Positions 51,961-60,435 of a stretch of 64,000 bases of DNA are shown one piece after another. Made by a program: the position numbers and the translations under genes. Position 1 is the stretch's first letter; each line of letters begins with the position of its first letter. The notes beneath the pieces were generated by a model, which saw nothing but the letters and a program-made list of their open reading frames with translations, ran no database searches and was not told where the DNA came from. The stretch comes from a virus. Where the stretch lies: positions 1 to 64,000 of IMG/VR virus record IMGVR_UViG_3300046796_000370. The stretch is one strand, 5' to 3'.

Positions 51961-52986
51961 TTAGACCGAAGACAAGGTACGAAAGGCAGCTACTCTGCGA
52001 CCCGGACGACCCATCTGCTTGACAAACGATTCTTTGCCATAGAAGACGTTAGAACGCATACCGGTCGCAGGATCAACCTTAGTAACCATACGTAGTTCAC
52101 CTGCCTCCAGATCTACCGGGTTGGCAGCAGCAGTCGTCGCGTCTGCATAGACCTGTTCTTCGATCTGGCCGAAAGTTTCATCGTCCATCCGAGAAAACTT
52201 AGTCTTGCTCCACCTTGGCGAATGGATCTTTAGGTCCTTTGCCAACCGCTTGCGATAATCCATTACATCTTCACCCTCCAAGGGCCGAGGAGCGTGTTTC
52301 CCAAAGCCCTGGAAAACAGCATCGGCTTTAGCCTGAGCATCAGCAAACGCTGCGTGCTCATCATCGGACCGAGGCTTCATCATTGACTGCAACTTGGCAA
52401 TAATTGCGGCCTGACTGAGCAGTTGCTGCTTCAAGTCGCCGATATCGTCTGCCTTGGCCACAGCATCATCCTTCTTATCATCGTCATCATCATCCTTATG
52501 CAATGACCGAGTCTTCATAGTCAATGCATCGTCTTTTTTATCATCATCGTCATCGTCATCATCGTCATCATCAGCCTTCTTGGCTGCGTCAGTCTTCTTA
52601 CTATCACCCTTTTTCTCAGGCTCGTGCTTGATTTCAAGCTCGCCATCGTCGGACTTTTTAGCATCGGCCTTCTTAGAGTCTTTCTTCAAAGGCGGCGGAG
52701 GTACTTCAGAAGCATCTGACTTTTTCTTACTTCCCGCCGCATCGTCGAGGATTTTATTCTTGACGGCCGTTGTATCGGCCTTCTTATCATCGTCATCGTC
52801 ATCGTCGTCGGCCTTCGACTTTGCATCGTCGCGTTTCGACTTCTTATCATCGTCGTCATCTCCCTTGGTGACAGGGTTCTTAGACCCCTCACCAGTCTCA
52901 AGCGCATCCATGCGCTTGACAATCGCATCCATCTTCGCGATGGCGTCAGCGATGAGATTATCGCTGCTGACATTAGCTGCTGGCAT
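51961..52986 (-). CDS. Scaffold-like protein with long Asp/Lys runs
   Basis: In the 341-residue product, residues 40-170 are built from Asp runs and Lys pairs (for example KADDDDDDDDDD at about 140-150) with short spacers. The C-terminal half (about 175-341) has a helical coiled-coil segment (LKQQLLSQAAIIAKLQSMM) and a folded end. The ATG at 52986 has AGGAG upstream. It lies between the protease-type gene and the cement gene, so it is probably the scaffold. The opposite strand is open for 182 codons, which is a composition artefact. Confidence 0.7.
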   Translation of the reverse strand: MPAANVSSDNLIADAIAKMDAIVKRMDALETGEGSKNPVTKGDDDDDKKSKRDDAKSKADDDDDDDDKKADTTAVKNKILDDAAGSKKKSDASEVPPPPLKKDSKKADAKKSDDGELEIKHEPEKKGDSKKTDAAKKADDDDDDDDDDDKKDDALTMKTRSLHKDDDDDDKKDDAVAKADDIGDLKQQLLSQAAIIAKLQSMMKPRSDDEHAAFADAQAKADAVFQGFGKHAPRPLEGEDVMDYRKRLAKDLKIHSPRWSKTKFSRMDDETFGQIEEQVYADATTAAANPVDLEAGELRMVTKVDPATGMRSNVFYGKESFVKQMGRPGRRVAAFRTLSSV

Positions 52987-53017
52987 GATCAACTCCTCTT
53001 AGTTAGCAGCGACAATT

Positions 53018-54127
53018 TTAACGCACCATTAGATCTCGTCTCGATACAAACTTATCGAGCCTAGACGCTAATGCACTCAGCCCCACCGCCAAGTCATTAA
53101 TGCCGGGTGGGATGGTCGGCATATTTTCTGTAGGTTCTACACCTGTTCCAACAAGTGCAGCACTGGGCTCAGGAAGCTGATCTAGCTTTGCAGTAACCGC
53201 CATTTCACGCGCTTCACCGGTTGACGTTTCGGAGTCAACGCGAATACCGCTGGCAGGGCCGCTCTTATCCCAAACACCCTTTTCACAAATAGCCAGATGA
53301 TCTACAAAGCTGGGATTACCTTCAACCAGCAGAGTACTACCATCACCCATTTCAATGTTATAATTAACTTTAGGATCACGAAACACCACACTAGGTGATG
53401 TTGACATATCTTCTGATAAGATGGCATGAGCAGCAGCAGCATCATAAATCTTAGCTATTCCCCAAACATCATCACCTTTGATATACGGCACAAACATCGT
53501 CCCTACAACCCGCTTAGAGAATTCATCAGAATTAAGAATCTGTGAACCTGGATGCTGCCAGATAATAGGGAGCCCATTACAACGCCGTAAAAACTCAGGT
53601 GTAAGATAAATACTTTCACGTCGAAATACCCACTCATCAAGCTTAGGGCGATAGCTGAAACCAGTTCCACTAATACGCATATCAAGTAAACATACATGTT
53701 CAACAAACTGTGGTGAAGTAAGTTCTTGATCCCGTATGGCCTCAGCTATTTCCAGTTCATTCATACCGTGTAGCTTGCGCAAGGCAATACGAAGACCAGG
53801 ATGTATCTGTGTTGTTTCTGCATGTTCAGGGTGCAGCCAAACATGAGAATCATGCTCATGGTTCAATTTAGGTACAAATTCATCTGGACAATTATGCAGA
53901 TAAGTCGTATAATCCACACCGTCTTTAATTCTTCGACAAAGCAACTTTCCTACGTGGCCGGGGTTGTAACCAGTTTCTTCTACGCATTCTCTTACCGCAC
54001 AGTTTTCTAAAGACTCACCTTCCTTTTGACCACCACCAGGGATACACCACCCCAATCCATCAACACGACGGCACAACAAGATGCGGCCAGATTGTGCCCT
54101 GAATAGAATACCTGCCGCAACGGTCAT
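53018..54127 (-). CDS. NUDIX hydrolase fused to a DUF2213-like head maturation protease
   Basis: The 369-residue product begins with the NUDIX box GGGQKEGESLENCAVRECVE followed by ETGY (about 31-54). Such enzymes cleave nucleoside diphosphates linked to another group. The second half (about 145-320) has FRRESIYLTPEFLRRCNGLP, IIWQHPGS, VVGTMFVPY and the end DHLAICEKGVWDKSGPASG. This is the DUF2213 pattern found in capsid maturation proteases. It lies at the start of the capsid genes, as expected for a protease. The NUDIX fusion is unusual. Confidence 0.75.
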   Translation of the reverse strand: MTVAAGILFRAQSGRILLCRRVDGLGWCIPGGGQKEGESLENCAVRECVEETGYNPGHVGKLLCRRIKDGVDYTTYLHNCPDEFVPKLNHEHDSHVWLHPEHAETTQIHPGLRIALRKLHGMNELEIAEAIRDQELTSPQFVEHVCLLDMRISGTGFSYRPKLDEWVFRRESIYLTPEFLRRCNGLPIIWQHPGSQILNSDEFSKRVVGTMFVPYIKGDDVWGIAKIYDAAAAHAILSEDMSTSPSVVFRDPKVNYNIEMGDGSTLLVEGNPSFVDHLAICEKGVWDKSGPASGIRVDSETSTGEAREMAVTAKLDQLPEPSAALVGTGVEPTENMPTIPPGINDLAVGLSALASRLDKFVSRRDLMVR

Positions 54128-54489
54128 TAACCACCAGGTTCCTTAGGGTGCGGGTTGCTCGGTTGCATCCCATCTTTGGTCCTAGGCTTAACATCTACCG
54201 GTTGACTCTGCGCCTTGCGCTTTTCAAAGGCATCCATACGAGCACTAAGGGCGTCGCACATCTCTGATATCTTCTTGGCCCCTTCGCTCGTAAACCCCAT
54301 TTTTTGATTATCGTCGCTTTTAGACTTGCCAGCAGTCTTCATAGCTATTGCTACAGCTTGTTCTTGCGGACGTCCAGAATGTCGCAATTCAGATATATTC
54401 TTACTAACAGTTTCTTTGGACTTGCCAGCGGCTAAAGGCATAGCTACTCCATAGATTAAAGACGTAGCTACCCCAGGAATTAGAGCCAT
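54127..54489 (-). CDS. Small protein with a GKS...AVAIA motif
   Basis: The 120-residue product contains [20 protein letters not shown] and [15 protein letters not shown], a short helical motif that recurs in phage proteins near heads (DUF6496-like). The C-terminal half has a coiled segment and a Pro-rich end. The function is unknown; it is tightly coupled to its neighbours. Confidence 0.6.
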   Translation of the reverse strand: MALIPGVATSLIYGVAMPLAAGKSKETVSKNISELRHSGRPQEQAVAIAMKTAGKSKSDDNQKMGFTSEGAKKISEMCDALSARMDAFEKRKAQSQPVDVKPRTKDGMQPSNPHPKEPGG

Positions 54490-54491
54490 AC

Positions 54492-54869
54492 CTACTCCGG
54501 GGACGTTATATCAGCACCGGGCTCTACAACAACAATTCTAAATACACGAGTTTTCTGTTGTATAACTGGAGAGCCAGGATTCCCAGAACGAATTTTAAGA
54601 TGTCGAATAGAACGAGCAGTGTCAGTTGGAACAACCATCGTAGCCCCAGGAACTACAGTCACTGTAACTGGACTACCGTTACTATGGTACAAATCATAAT
54701 AATTAATACCATCAGTTGAAACAATAAAAGAAATTACAGCCGAATCCCATTCTGCTGGCATCGTAATACGAACAGGATGCAAAACTCCTGTGTCTAACGC
54801 ATCAGAAACAGATTCACCAGCCTGAATAATAGGGCCATCTAAAACCTGTAATGGAGGAATAGGAGCCAT
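54492..54869 (-). CDS. Small beta-rich virion protein
   Basis: The 125-residue product includes [33 protein letters not shown] and [11 protein letters not shown]. This is the pattern of a capsid-side beta-sandwich found in many phages (a carbohydrate-binding-like domain). Its ATG overlaps the stop of the preceding small gene (TAATG). Confidence 0.6.
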   Translation of the reverse strand: MAPIPPLQVLDGPIIQAGESVSDALDTGVLHPVRITMPAEWDSAVISFIVSTDGINYYDLYHSNGSPVTVTVVPGATMVVPTDTARSIRHLKIRSGNPGSPVIQQKTRVFRIVVVEPGADITSPE

Positions 54870-55033
54870 TAAAATCTACCTAGTAAATACAGAATTAAGA
54901 TGATAACTAATATCACCCCAAGAGCACCATTAAGACCATGACCATAACCATAGCCTGGACTAGAGATCCATGGTCCATTACCACCAATCAAAATAACAAC
55001 AATAATGATAACTAGGATTAAACCAAGAGACAT
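54869..55033 (-). CDS. Short membrane protein (DUF3309-like)
   Basis: The 54-residue product starts at ATG 55033 and reads MSLGLILVIIIVVILIGG, a polar GYGYGHGLNG loop, then ALGVILVIILILYLLGRF. Two hydrophobic segments flank a Gly/Tyr loop, the pattern of DUF3309, a short family common in Alphaproteobacteria and their phages. It lies between two structural genes without gaps, which supports it being real. Confidence 0.7.
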   Translation of the reverse strand: MSLGLILVIIIVVILIGGNGPWISSPGYGYGHGLNGALGVILVIILILYLLGRF

Positions 55034-55035
55034 GG

Positions 55036-55272
55036 TTATCTTCCAGGTTTACCAATTGCAGTACTCAAGCGTCGAATATTCTTTAATATCGGTGATCCTT
55101 TAGATTGCCTTTGCAAATACTGATATGCTGATTTTAAATACTTCTGCGTTTGCCCAGGCTCTTCCTCAGTTTCTTGTAGCTTGCGCCCAATGTACTTGAT
55201 ACCTTTTTCCGGCACCTTTGGATTCTTATTAATGAACCTAAGCGCACTGACAACTTTACTTCGCTGTGGCAT
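55036..55272 (-). CDS. Small basic protein next to the portal gene
   Basis: The 78-residue, Lys/Arg-rich helical product (RKLQETEEEPGQTQKYLKSA) overlaps the portal stop by 17 nt. It is not recognised. It may be a portal-associated or head protein. Confidence 0.5.
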   Translation of the reverse strand: MPQRSKVVSALRFINKNPKVPEKGIKYIGRKLQETEEEPGQTQKYLKSAYQYLQRQSKGSPILKNIRRLSTAIGKPGR

Positions 55273-56797
55273 TTTTAATATGCTCTATCAACTTGACTAC
55301 AGCGGTATCAGCTCTTGCCATCTTAACCTTTGGCAGACTCGGTGTCGCTGGTTCTATCTCATCACCACCTTCACCACCTGCTTGCAACGCCTGTTCACGC
55401 GATTGCTGCACCATATCATGTTCTTTTTTAAGGTGTTCAACCAACACCTCATAATCCAATTCTAATGGGCTGGAATACAGAAGCTTGTTATTCGTAACTG
55501 CATCAGCAATCCATTGAATGAGCCGCGCCTTGTTCTCTGGGTCAAAACCAATTTCCAAAATCTGATAAATACTGATTGCAGCTTTCATTTTAGTGTCATC
55601 GACCTTAACTTGGTCGGAATCAGGCTCGCGCAAGTATGAAGGCCACACAGCCGTATAGCAGTTCGTCCATTCGTAAAAAGCTTCCCGGTATGTCATACTC
55701 CTGTATTTTTCCGGGTATTTCTTACGCAGCGACTTAAAGAAGGCCGGAGTCCAAGCCCGGTGCATCACTATACGATCTAAGAACCGGTATACCGGGTCCA
55801 TGGTCTCCCGGAGTCGGTCTATATAGCGAGCAACCGCTTTCGCGTCTTCCGAACCTTCCCCAAACCCCTCGGCGAAAGACTCTTGGGTGAGGAGCTTTAC
55901 GGGCATATCAACCGCGTTGGAGATATTCTCGAGAATATTGCGACGGGCAAGAACATGAGGACCTTCAAGGTTTTGCATGTTAAGCGATTCAATTTCTTCT
56001 TCCGGTGTGATATTGATTACGTTGCCGGTTTCTGCTTCTTTAACAATGGAACGCTTAAAAGAATTGGCCCACGCCATGATATTATCAACAAAGTTGCCGG
56101 GTTGCTTAATCTTAGCAACGAGAACACCGACTTTAGTCTCAACAAGATCATCAGCAATAAGGCTCTTAATATATGACTTTAATGGGTAGAAAGCACGCTG
56201 ATAAGCACTACGACCGACAAAGCCAAAAGCAGAAGTAGTATAGCCAAGGTATATGGGCTTTTCATTGGTGACAGTCACAGAGCGAGAAGGGTGGTACGCT
56301 GTACCAGATACAGCAATTTGTTGATACTTCATGAAGTCCATAGCATTGGGATTTTGGTTAAGAACGAGAGAACCAGATGTATTAAGAGGGTCCAATATAT
56401 TAAAGCTAAGATTAAGATCAGGTAGATCCCAATAGTCAATCGGCTCATTGCTCTTTAACCCATCTACCAAGACTGCGATAGATGCAACCCCATAAATGCG
56501 ACTGACAGTAAGAAGATTATGAACAAGAAAATCACCACCAATGTTTTTCCACTCATTTTCAAAAGCACTCACACAAAATTCAGCAGGGCTGTCAGGAACC
56601 TTGATGTTGCGTTTTTGTGCTAAAGCGAGGGACACTGGGCCTTCGGTAATACGTGCACCAAGCGGGTGATAGAGGTAAATCTCTTTGCATGTTTGATATG
56701 AAATCACATCCCCAGGAATGATATCCGGAGCTACCAGCAGCTCTTGAAGAGCGTTACCGGGTGTCGTTCCAACAACAGAATAGGGAATTGAAGTCAT
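55256..56797 (-). CDS. Portal protein (DUF1073-like)
   Basis: The 513-residue product contains YLYHPLGARITEGP, SRIYGVASIAVLVDG, YWDLPDLNLSFNILDPLNTS, GRSAYQRAFYPLKSYI, VLARRNILENISNAVDMPVK and LLTQESFAEGFGEGSEDAKA. This is the DUF1073 portal pattern. The dodecameric ring is the entry point for DNA and the base of the head. It lies in the usual order: terminase, small genes, portal, protease, scaffold, capsid. Confidence 0.85.
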   Translation of the reverse strand: MTSIPYSVVGTTPGNALQELLVAPDIIPGDVISYQTCKEIYLYHPLGARITEGPVSLALAQKRNIKVPDSPAEFCVSAFENEWKNIGGDFLVHNLLTVSRIYGVASIAVLVDGLKSNEPIDYWDLPDLNLSFNILDPLNTSGSLVLNQNPNAMDFMKYQQIAVSGTAYHPSRSVTVTNEKPIYLGYTTSAFGFVGRSAYQRAFYPLKSYIKSLIADDLVETKVGVLVAKIKQPGNFVDNIMAWANSFKRSIVKEAETGNVINITPEEEIESLNMQNLEGPHVLARRNILENISNAVDMPVKLLTQESFAEGFGEGSEDAKAVARYIDRLRETMDPVYRFLDRIVMHRAWTPAFFKSLRKKYPEKYRSMTYREAFYEWTNCYTAVWPSYLREPDSDQVKVDDTKMKAAISIYQILEIGFDPENKARLIQWIADAVTNNKLLYSSPLELDYEVLVEHLKKEHDMVQQSREQALQAGGEGGDEIEPATPSLPKVKMARADTAVVKLIEHIKNATAK

Positions 56798-56799
56798 GA

Positions 56800-56976
56800 T
56801 TACCTAATCGGTGAACCGTAAACTGATATCCCTAGAATGCCTGTCAAAATAAACAAAATCAACCAGCCACCAAATGGTGCCCAAGGTTGACCAGAAGGTC
56901 GCCAAGGGTTCATTCCCCAGATACCAAAAATCAATGTGAACACGTAGATTATCCAAAACCAGATATTTGCGCCCAT
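56800..56976 (-). CDS. Short tryptophan-rich membrane protein
   Basis: The 58-residue product starts at ATG 56976, with GGGAG 7 nt upstream. It has two membrane segments (IWFWIIYVFTLIFGIWG and GGWLILFILTGILGISVY) around a NPWRPSGQPWAPF loop. The stop is 2 nt before the portal start, so it fits the operon. It may be a membrane-active lysis or entry helper; the function is unknown. Confidence 0.65.
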   Translation of the reverse strand: MGANIWFWIIYVFTLIFGIWGMNPWRPSGQPWAPFGGWLILFILTGILGISVYGSPIR

Positions 56977-56980
56977 GATG

Positions 56981-57307
56981 TCACTCCCGCATTAACAGAG
57001 TAACAAGCTTTTGTTCAGCATCATTATATTGTGCTTCTAATAAGCGCGCATAGGCTTCAGGATATCTATCACGTAACATGGCGCGCGTGGCATCATTCAT
57101 ATGAAGAAAATTCATAGCTACTAGTACACGAAGCAATTTCTGACCATCAGCATTAATGATCTCCGGTTCCTCACCTTTAAGGATAACCGGGGGTGATGGC
57201 CACCTAGAGTTCCACCGAGGATCTTCTTCATTTCGCATGGTAGTAGGGACCCGATCCGCCCTAGCAACATCGGGTCCCCTGGGGCAGCCGATGGCCGCTT
57301 CCACCAT
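56981..57307 (-). CDS. Small structural-region protein
   Basis: The 108-residue product has a Pro/Arg-rich N-terminus and a helical C-terminus (LLRVLVAMNFLHMNDATRAM, then LLEAQYNDAEQKLVTLLMRE). An internal ATG at 57238 is possible, but no SD supports it. The function is unknown. Confidence 0.5.
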   Translation of the reverse strand: MVEAAIGCPRGPDVARADRVPTTMRNEEDPRWNSRWPSPPVILKGEEPEIINADGQKLLRVLVAMNFLHMNDATRAMLRDRYPEAYARLLEAQYNDAEQKLVTLLMRE

Positions 57308-57313
57308 TACCGC

Positions 57314-57649
57314 TCACGCGGTAACTGGTTCAGTGAATGAGAAATACAATGGAGCCGAGTATACTGGGCCATTGTGAACTTGTACAGGAACCACGGCTGG
57401 CGCAAAGAGCGAAGGTTTAACGATCGTTGTAACTTCAGTTGAAGATACTAACGTCGTAGGCTCATCAAAATCACCAAACTTGATAATTGTCTCTGCATTG
57501 AAACTAGATCCAATGCAAGATAGCGTCAGATCATCACTCCCAGAAACAACCGTATCAGGTGACAATGAATCTAGGCTAAATGCAGCCTCCTGCATCCGCC
57601 GATGATGATCTTGCCCAAGTTTCCACTTTATGTGCAGACGTTGGCTCAT
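57314..57649 (-). CDS. IPT/TIG-domain protein, first copy
   Basis: The 111-residue product ends in an IPT/TIG-like immunoglobulin fold (about 25-111): LTLSCIGSSFNAETIIKFGD, TLVSSTEVTTIVKPSLFAPA and the end NGPVYSAPLYFSFTEPV. It closely resembles the C-terminal half of the neighbouring 57646 gene, so the pair is a recent duplication. Confidence 0.7.
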   Translation of the reverse strand: MSQRLHIKWKLGQDHHRRMQEAAFSLDSLSPDTVVSGSDDLTLSCIGSSFNAETIIKFGDFDEPTTLVSSTEVTTIVKPSLFAPAVVPVQVHNGPVYSAPLYFSFTEPVTA

Positions 57650-58182
57650 TGTGCCACAGGCTCCGTAAAGGTAAAGTCAAGTGGTGCCGTATAGATCGGC
57701 CCATTACGAACGAGCACCGGTACAACAGCAGGAGCAAAGAGCGATGGTTTCACACCGGTTGTTATCTCGGTATCAGAAACCAAGGTCGTCGGTTCATCAA
57801 AATCACCAAACCTAATGACCGAACCCGCCGTGAATCCTGTGCCAATACACGACATCACGAAATCTGGGTCACCAGACACCGCCATAGCCGGGTTGAGTGA
57901 CGCAAGCGTCGGTGGTACTCCATATTCGATCTCGAATGTAGCACCTTTGGGAATGCTCTTAACAGTTAGTTCCTTGAATAGGACAAGCCCATTCGATAAC
58001 AAATCACTCCCAGCGCCAATATGAGAAGTTGTAAGATGTATATTAAAGAGCACACTGGTACCATCCGTTAAACTGAAGTAGTCATCATCATAACTGGTTG
58101 GTGAGGTTATCATCGTAACTCTGGCAAGTATGCCATCAGTAGCGATGATGGTGCCAACTTCAGCTTCTGTGATTGTGGGCAT
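57646..58182 (-). CDS. IPT/TIG-domain protein, second copy
   Basis: In the 178-residue product, residues 1-85 are a separate beta domain (SLTDGTSVLFNIHLTTS), and residues about 90-178 are the IPT/TIG fold shared with the 57314 gene (FGDFDEPTTLVSDTEITTGV). Such Ig-like domains decorate phage heads and tails and bind carbohydrates or surfaces. Confidence 0.7.
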   Translation of the reverse strand: MPTITEAEVGTIIATDGILARVTMITSPTSYDDDYFSLTDGTSVLFNIHLTTSHIGAGSDLLSNGLVLFKELTVKSIPKGATFEIEYGVPPTLASLNPAMAVSGDPDFVMSCIGTGFTAGSVIRFGDFDEPTTLVSDTEITTGVKPSLFAPAVVPVLVRNGPIYTAPLDFTFTEPVAQ

Positions 58183-58185
58183 GAT

Positions 58186-59490
58186 TTACCACCCCTCCCA
58201 GTTCCCAAGACTGATCGCTATACCGTAGGTAAAAGCGTCAAGCAGATCGTCATGGCGATCCTCGACGTCACCTACACGAAAGCCCATAACCTGACCAAGA
58301 AGATGGTTCTTGGTTACTTGCTTAAAAGAAATGATGCGATTAAACGCTGTTTCTAGTAGCTTGACTTTGCCACGATAGACATAACCAGAAACGTTCAAAG
58401 CACGTTCGGCCTTACCAAGCTGTGTCAGCTTCTGCGGCATCTCGTGAACTTGATAATTGCGACGGCGCGCTTGCTGAAGAAGAATGCTGCCAGAAGCTTT
58501 GTCCTCAACAAAGCAACCACGCGATCCTAGCCGTGCTTTGCAGCTTACAGAATACTCTTCGAGATTTCTATAAACCGCAGGCAACCAATATTCAAGAACC
58601 GAGCCCTCGATCTGCAGGTATTCATAATCAATAATCTTGAGCCACTTTTCCTCGCCTAGTTGCTCATAGGCCCAGTAGACTACACCTGTTCCGTCGTTCT
58701 CTTTACCGGTTTTGACGGCAGTGTCCATCGTAGCGAAAACGTACATGCAGCGTGAAGGGAATGGTTCAGGCTTCCCATCTGTTAGCAAGTTTGCTAACGA
58801 AAAGAAGGCTTCACCAGACCAATCTACGAATTCAGCCAAGTACTCTTGTGCGTATACGAGCGGGTGGTTATCCGCTTCAAGTCGAGCCAGCTCGTCCGCG
58901 GGTAGGAATGGGTTACTATGGGATGGGGCGTGATATTCTGTGAAACCGTATTGGGGGAGATTGCAGATGCGCCAGAAGAAATTGTCCTCGTTGATTCCGT
59001 TGGTGTTGGAGGCGACGATGGCCGCGCCACGGAAGTCGAGTAAGGTCGGCCGGATGGCCTTTTCCCAAACAGCCGTTGCATTAGGTTTCGTAAACGCAGC
59101 TTCATCGATAATGACAAGGTGGTAATGCCTAGATCGTCCTGCTTTTTCATCTTCTAGGGTCCACAGTTCGATACGTCCGCCGGTGTTGGTGCGCAGAAGA
59201 CCGAGGTTGCGAGAAGACGATTGAATGGCCGGGGCTAGAGTGACCTCATTCTCGGAATAGGCTTCGGATGCGTAACGATAGTTTGGGACAAACCATCCCA
59301 CAGAAGCGCCCTTGGCTGCAAGATCGCAGGCCACGGTTTTAAGGAAGACGGTCTTACCCCAACGCCGACCGCAGCGGATTGCACGAAACCGGGCTCTAAG
59401 GTTAAACGCCTCAATTTGACCGGGGTGGAGGTCTGGGAGTTCGATATCGTACCCAGACTTTATGTCACGTGCAAGAGGTTGATAGTTCAT
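58186..59490 (-). CDS. Terminase large subunit
   Basis: The 434-residue product has Walker A CGRRWGKT (residues 40-47), Walker B LVIIDEAAF (about 125) and a coupling motif near ASNTNG. The nuclease acidic residues are in FATMDTAVKTG, CFVEDKAS and DRHDDLLDAF. Packaging ATPase and headful or cos nuclease are both present. The ATG at 59490 is preferred over a TTG at 59529, which would reach into the divergent promoter. It is the first gene of the long minus-strand late operon. Confidence 0.92.
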   Translation of the reverse strand: MNYQPLARDIKSGYDIELPDLHPGQIEAFNLRARFRAIRCGRRWGKTVFLKTVACDLAAKGASVGWFVPNYRYASEAYSENEVTLAPAIQSSSRNLGLLRTNTGGRIELWTLEDEKAGRSRHYHLVIIDEAAFTKPNATAVWEKAIRPTLLDFRGAAIVASNTNGINEDNFFWRICNLPQYGFTEYHAPSHSNPFLPADELARLEADNHPLVYAQEYLAEFVDWSGEAFFSLANLLTDGKPEPFPSRCMYVFATMDTAVKTGKENDGTGVVYWAYEQLGEEKWLKIIDYEYLQIEGSVLEYWLPAVYRNLEEYSVSCKARLGSRGCFVEDKASGSILLQQARRRNYQVHEMPQKLTQLGKAERALNVSGYVYRGKVKLLETAFNRIISFKQVTKNHLLGQVMGFRVGDVEDRHDDLLDAFTYGIAISLGNWEGW

Positions 59491-59503
59491 GAGGCATTCA
59501 CTG

Positions 59504-59539
59504 TTGCATTCCACAACTTGGCATGGCAATATGCTTTAC
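59504..59539 (+). promoter_or_regulatory. Early promoter, copy 5
   Basis: TTGCAT (59504-59509), 17-nt spacer, CAATAT (59527-59532), then GCTTTAC. It faces right into the HNH gene and lies just upstream of the terminase start on the other strand. Confidence 0.7.
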
Positions 59540-59561
59540 ACACAACCCAAAGGAGATTACT

Positions 59562-60221
59562 ATGTCGAGAAAACTTATGGGACCTGGGGTCCTAATAATA
59601 CCGCCAATGTTGGTGACTCTTGGTATCGGGTACATTGCGTGGAAAAGCATCAAATGGCTGCGCAATGGAGAATACGATAGGGGCTTAGCCGGGTTGGGAT
59701 TTGCTATTATCGCTGGATTGTTTTGTCTGGGTATCTGGCAAGACAACTATATTCCGTTTATTATCAGCGTACTGTTATACATCCCAACGCTGCTTATCAT
59801 ATGTATCGCAAGCTGTATTCACTGGGTTTGCAGAAAAGGGCCTGAACCGGGGTTGAGATTACCGGTCCAGGAAAGTCAGGGAGGAACGCCAAACAATGTG
59901 CTTCCGTTCATACGTGCAACCCGTGAAGAGCGAAACAGGGTTATGGCTCTACAGGGTCATAAGTGCGCGAACCCGTATTGTAACATGGATCTAAGGGGCG
60001 GTGCGCCCCATTGGGATCATATTGTACCAAGAGCACGGGGCGGAACAGACAGCTTGCACAACATGCAATGGCTTTGTGATGGATGTAACTTGAGCAAGAG
60101 TGCTCAGGATTGGCCGGTGTTTCTAACTCAGTACGCAGCCGGGTTGGGAATAACGCCTGACGTCAACAGCGTGCCGATCCAGCGATGGTTTGCTATGAGG
60201 CAGAAGGTGTGCCGCTATTGA
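59562..60221 (+). CDS. Membrane-anchored HNH endonuclease
   Basis: The product has 219 residues. Three hydrophobic segments lie at about 8-30, 40-60 and 65-95. A linker follows, then an HNH domain at about 140-190: CANPYCNMDL, WDHIVPRARGGTDSLHN (catalytic DH, N) and MQWLCDGCNLSKS with the second zinc pair. All HNH residues are present, so it should cut DNA near the inner membrane. The ATG at 59562 has AAGGAG; the longer frame starts inside the promoter. The usual free HNH proteins lack the membrane part. Confidence 0.85.
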   Translation: MSRKLMGPGVLIIPPMLVTLGIGYIAWKSIKWLRNGEYDRGLAGLGFAIIAGLFCLGIWQDNYIPFIISVLLYIPTLLIICIASCIHWVCRKGPEPGLRLPVQESQGGTPNNVLPFIRATREERNRVMALQGHKCANPYCNMDLRGGAPHWDHIVPRARGGTDSLHNMQWLCDGCNLSKSAQDWPVFLTQYAAGLGITPDVNSVPIQRWFAMRQKVCRY

Positions 60222-60235
60222 GAATGTATTCACAG

Positions 60236-60271
60236 TTGCGGTCCATAGCCGGTTGTGGCATAATGCTTTAC
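60236..60271 (+). promoter_or_regulatory. Early promoter, copy 6
   Basis: TTGCGG (60236-60241), 17-nt spacer, CATAAT (60259-60264), then GCTTTAC. It drives the structured leader and the small genes from 60436. Confidence 0.65.
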
Positions 60272-60425
60272 AAACAGTTAACCCGGTTGAATGTACTTTC
60301 AGTCGGCTAGCGGCGAGGTCGGTTGCTCCCAGAAAGGTATCCTGCGGATTCAACCGGGTGGTGTGCCTTAGAGGCGCGCCGTCATAGTAACCGTTCAAGG
60401 GTACCGATCGCCGCACCACCAGAGG
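60272..60425 (+). ncRNA. Structured 5' leader RNA (possible cis-regulator)
   Basis: ACCCGGTTGAAT (60281-60292) pairs perfectly with ATTCAACCGGGT (60348-60359), closing a domain that holds an inner TACTTTC/GAAAGGTA-type stem. A second stem pairs GGTGGTG (60357-60363) with CACCACC (60414-60420). The two stems share bases 60357-60359, so they compete. The SD GAGGAG follows at once at 60422. Two mutually exclusive folds next to the SD are what a riboswitch or RNA thermometer looks like; no known class is recognised. Confidence 0.5.
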
Positions 60426-60435
60426 AGTAAGGAAC

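Noticed and set aside
52454-53002. Plus-strand frame of 182 codons rich in Ser.
   Set aside because: It is the antisense shadow of the Asp/Lys-rich scaffold gene; GAC/GAT runs read as TCN on the other strand.
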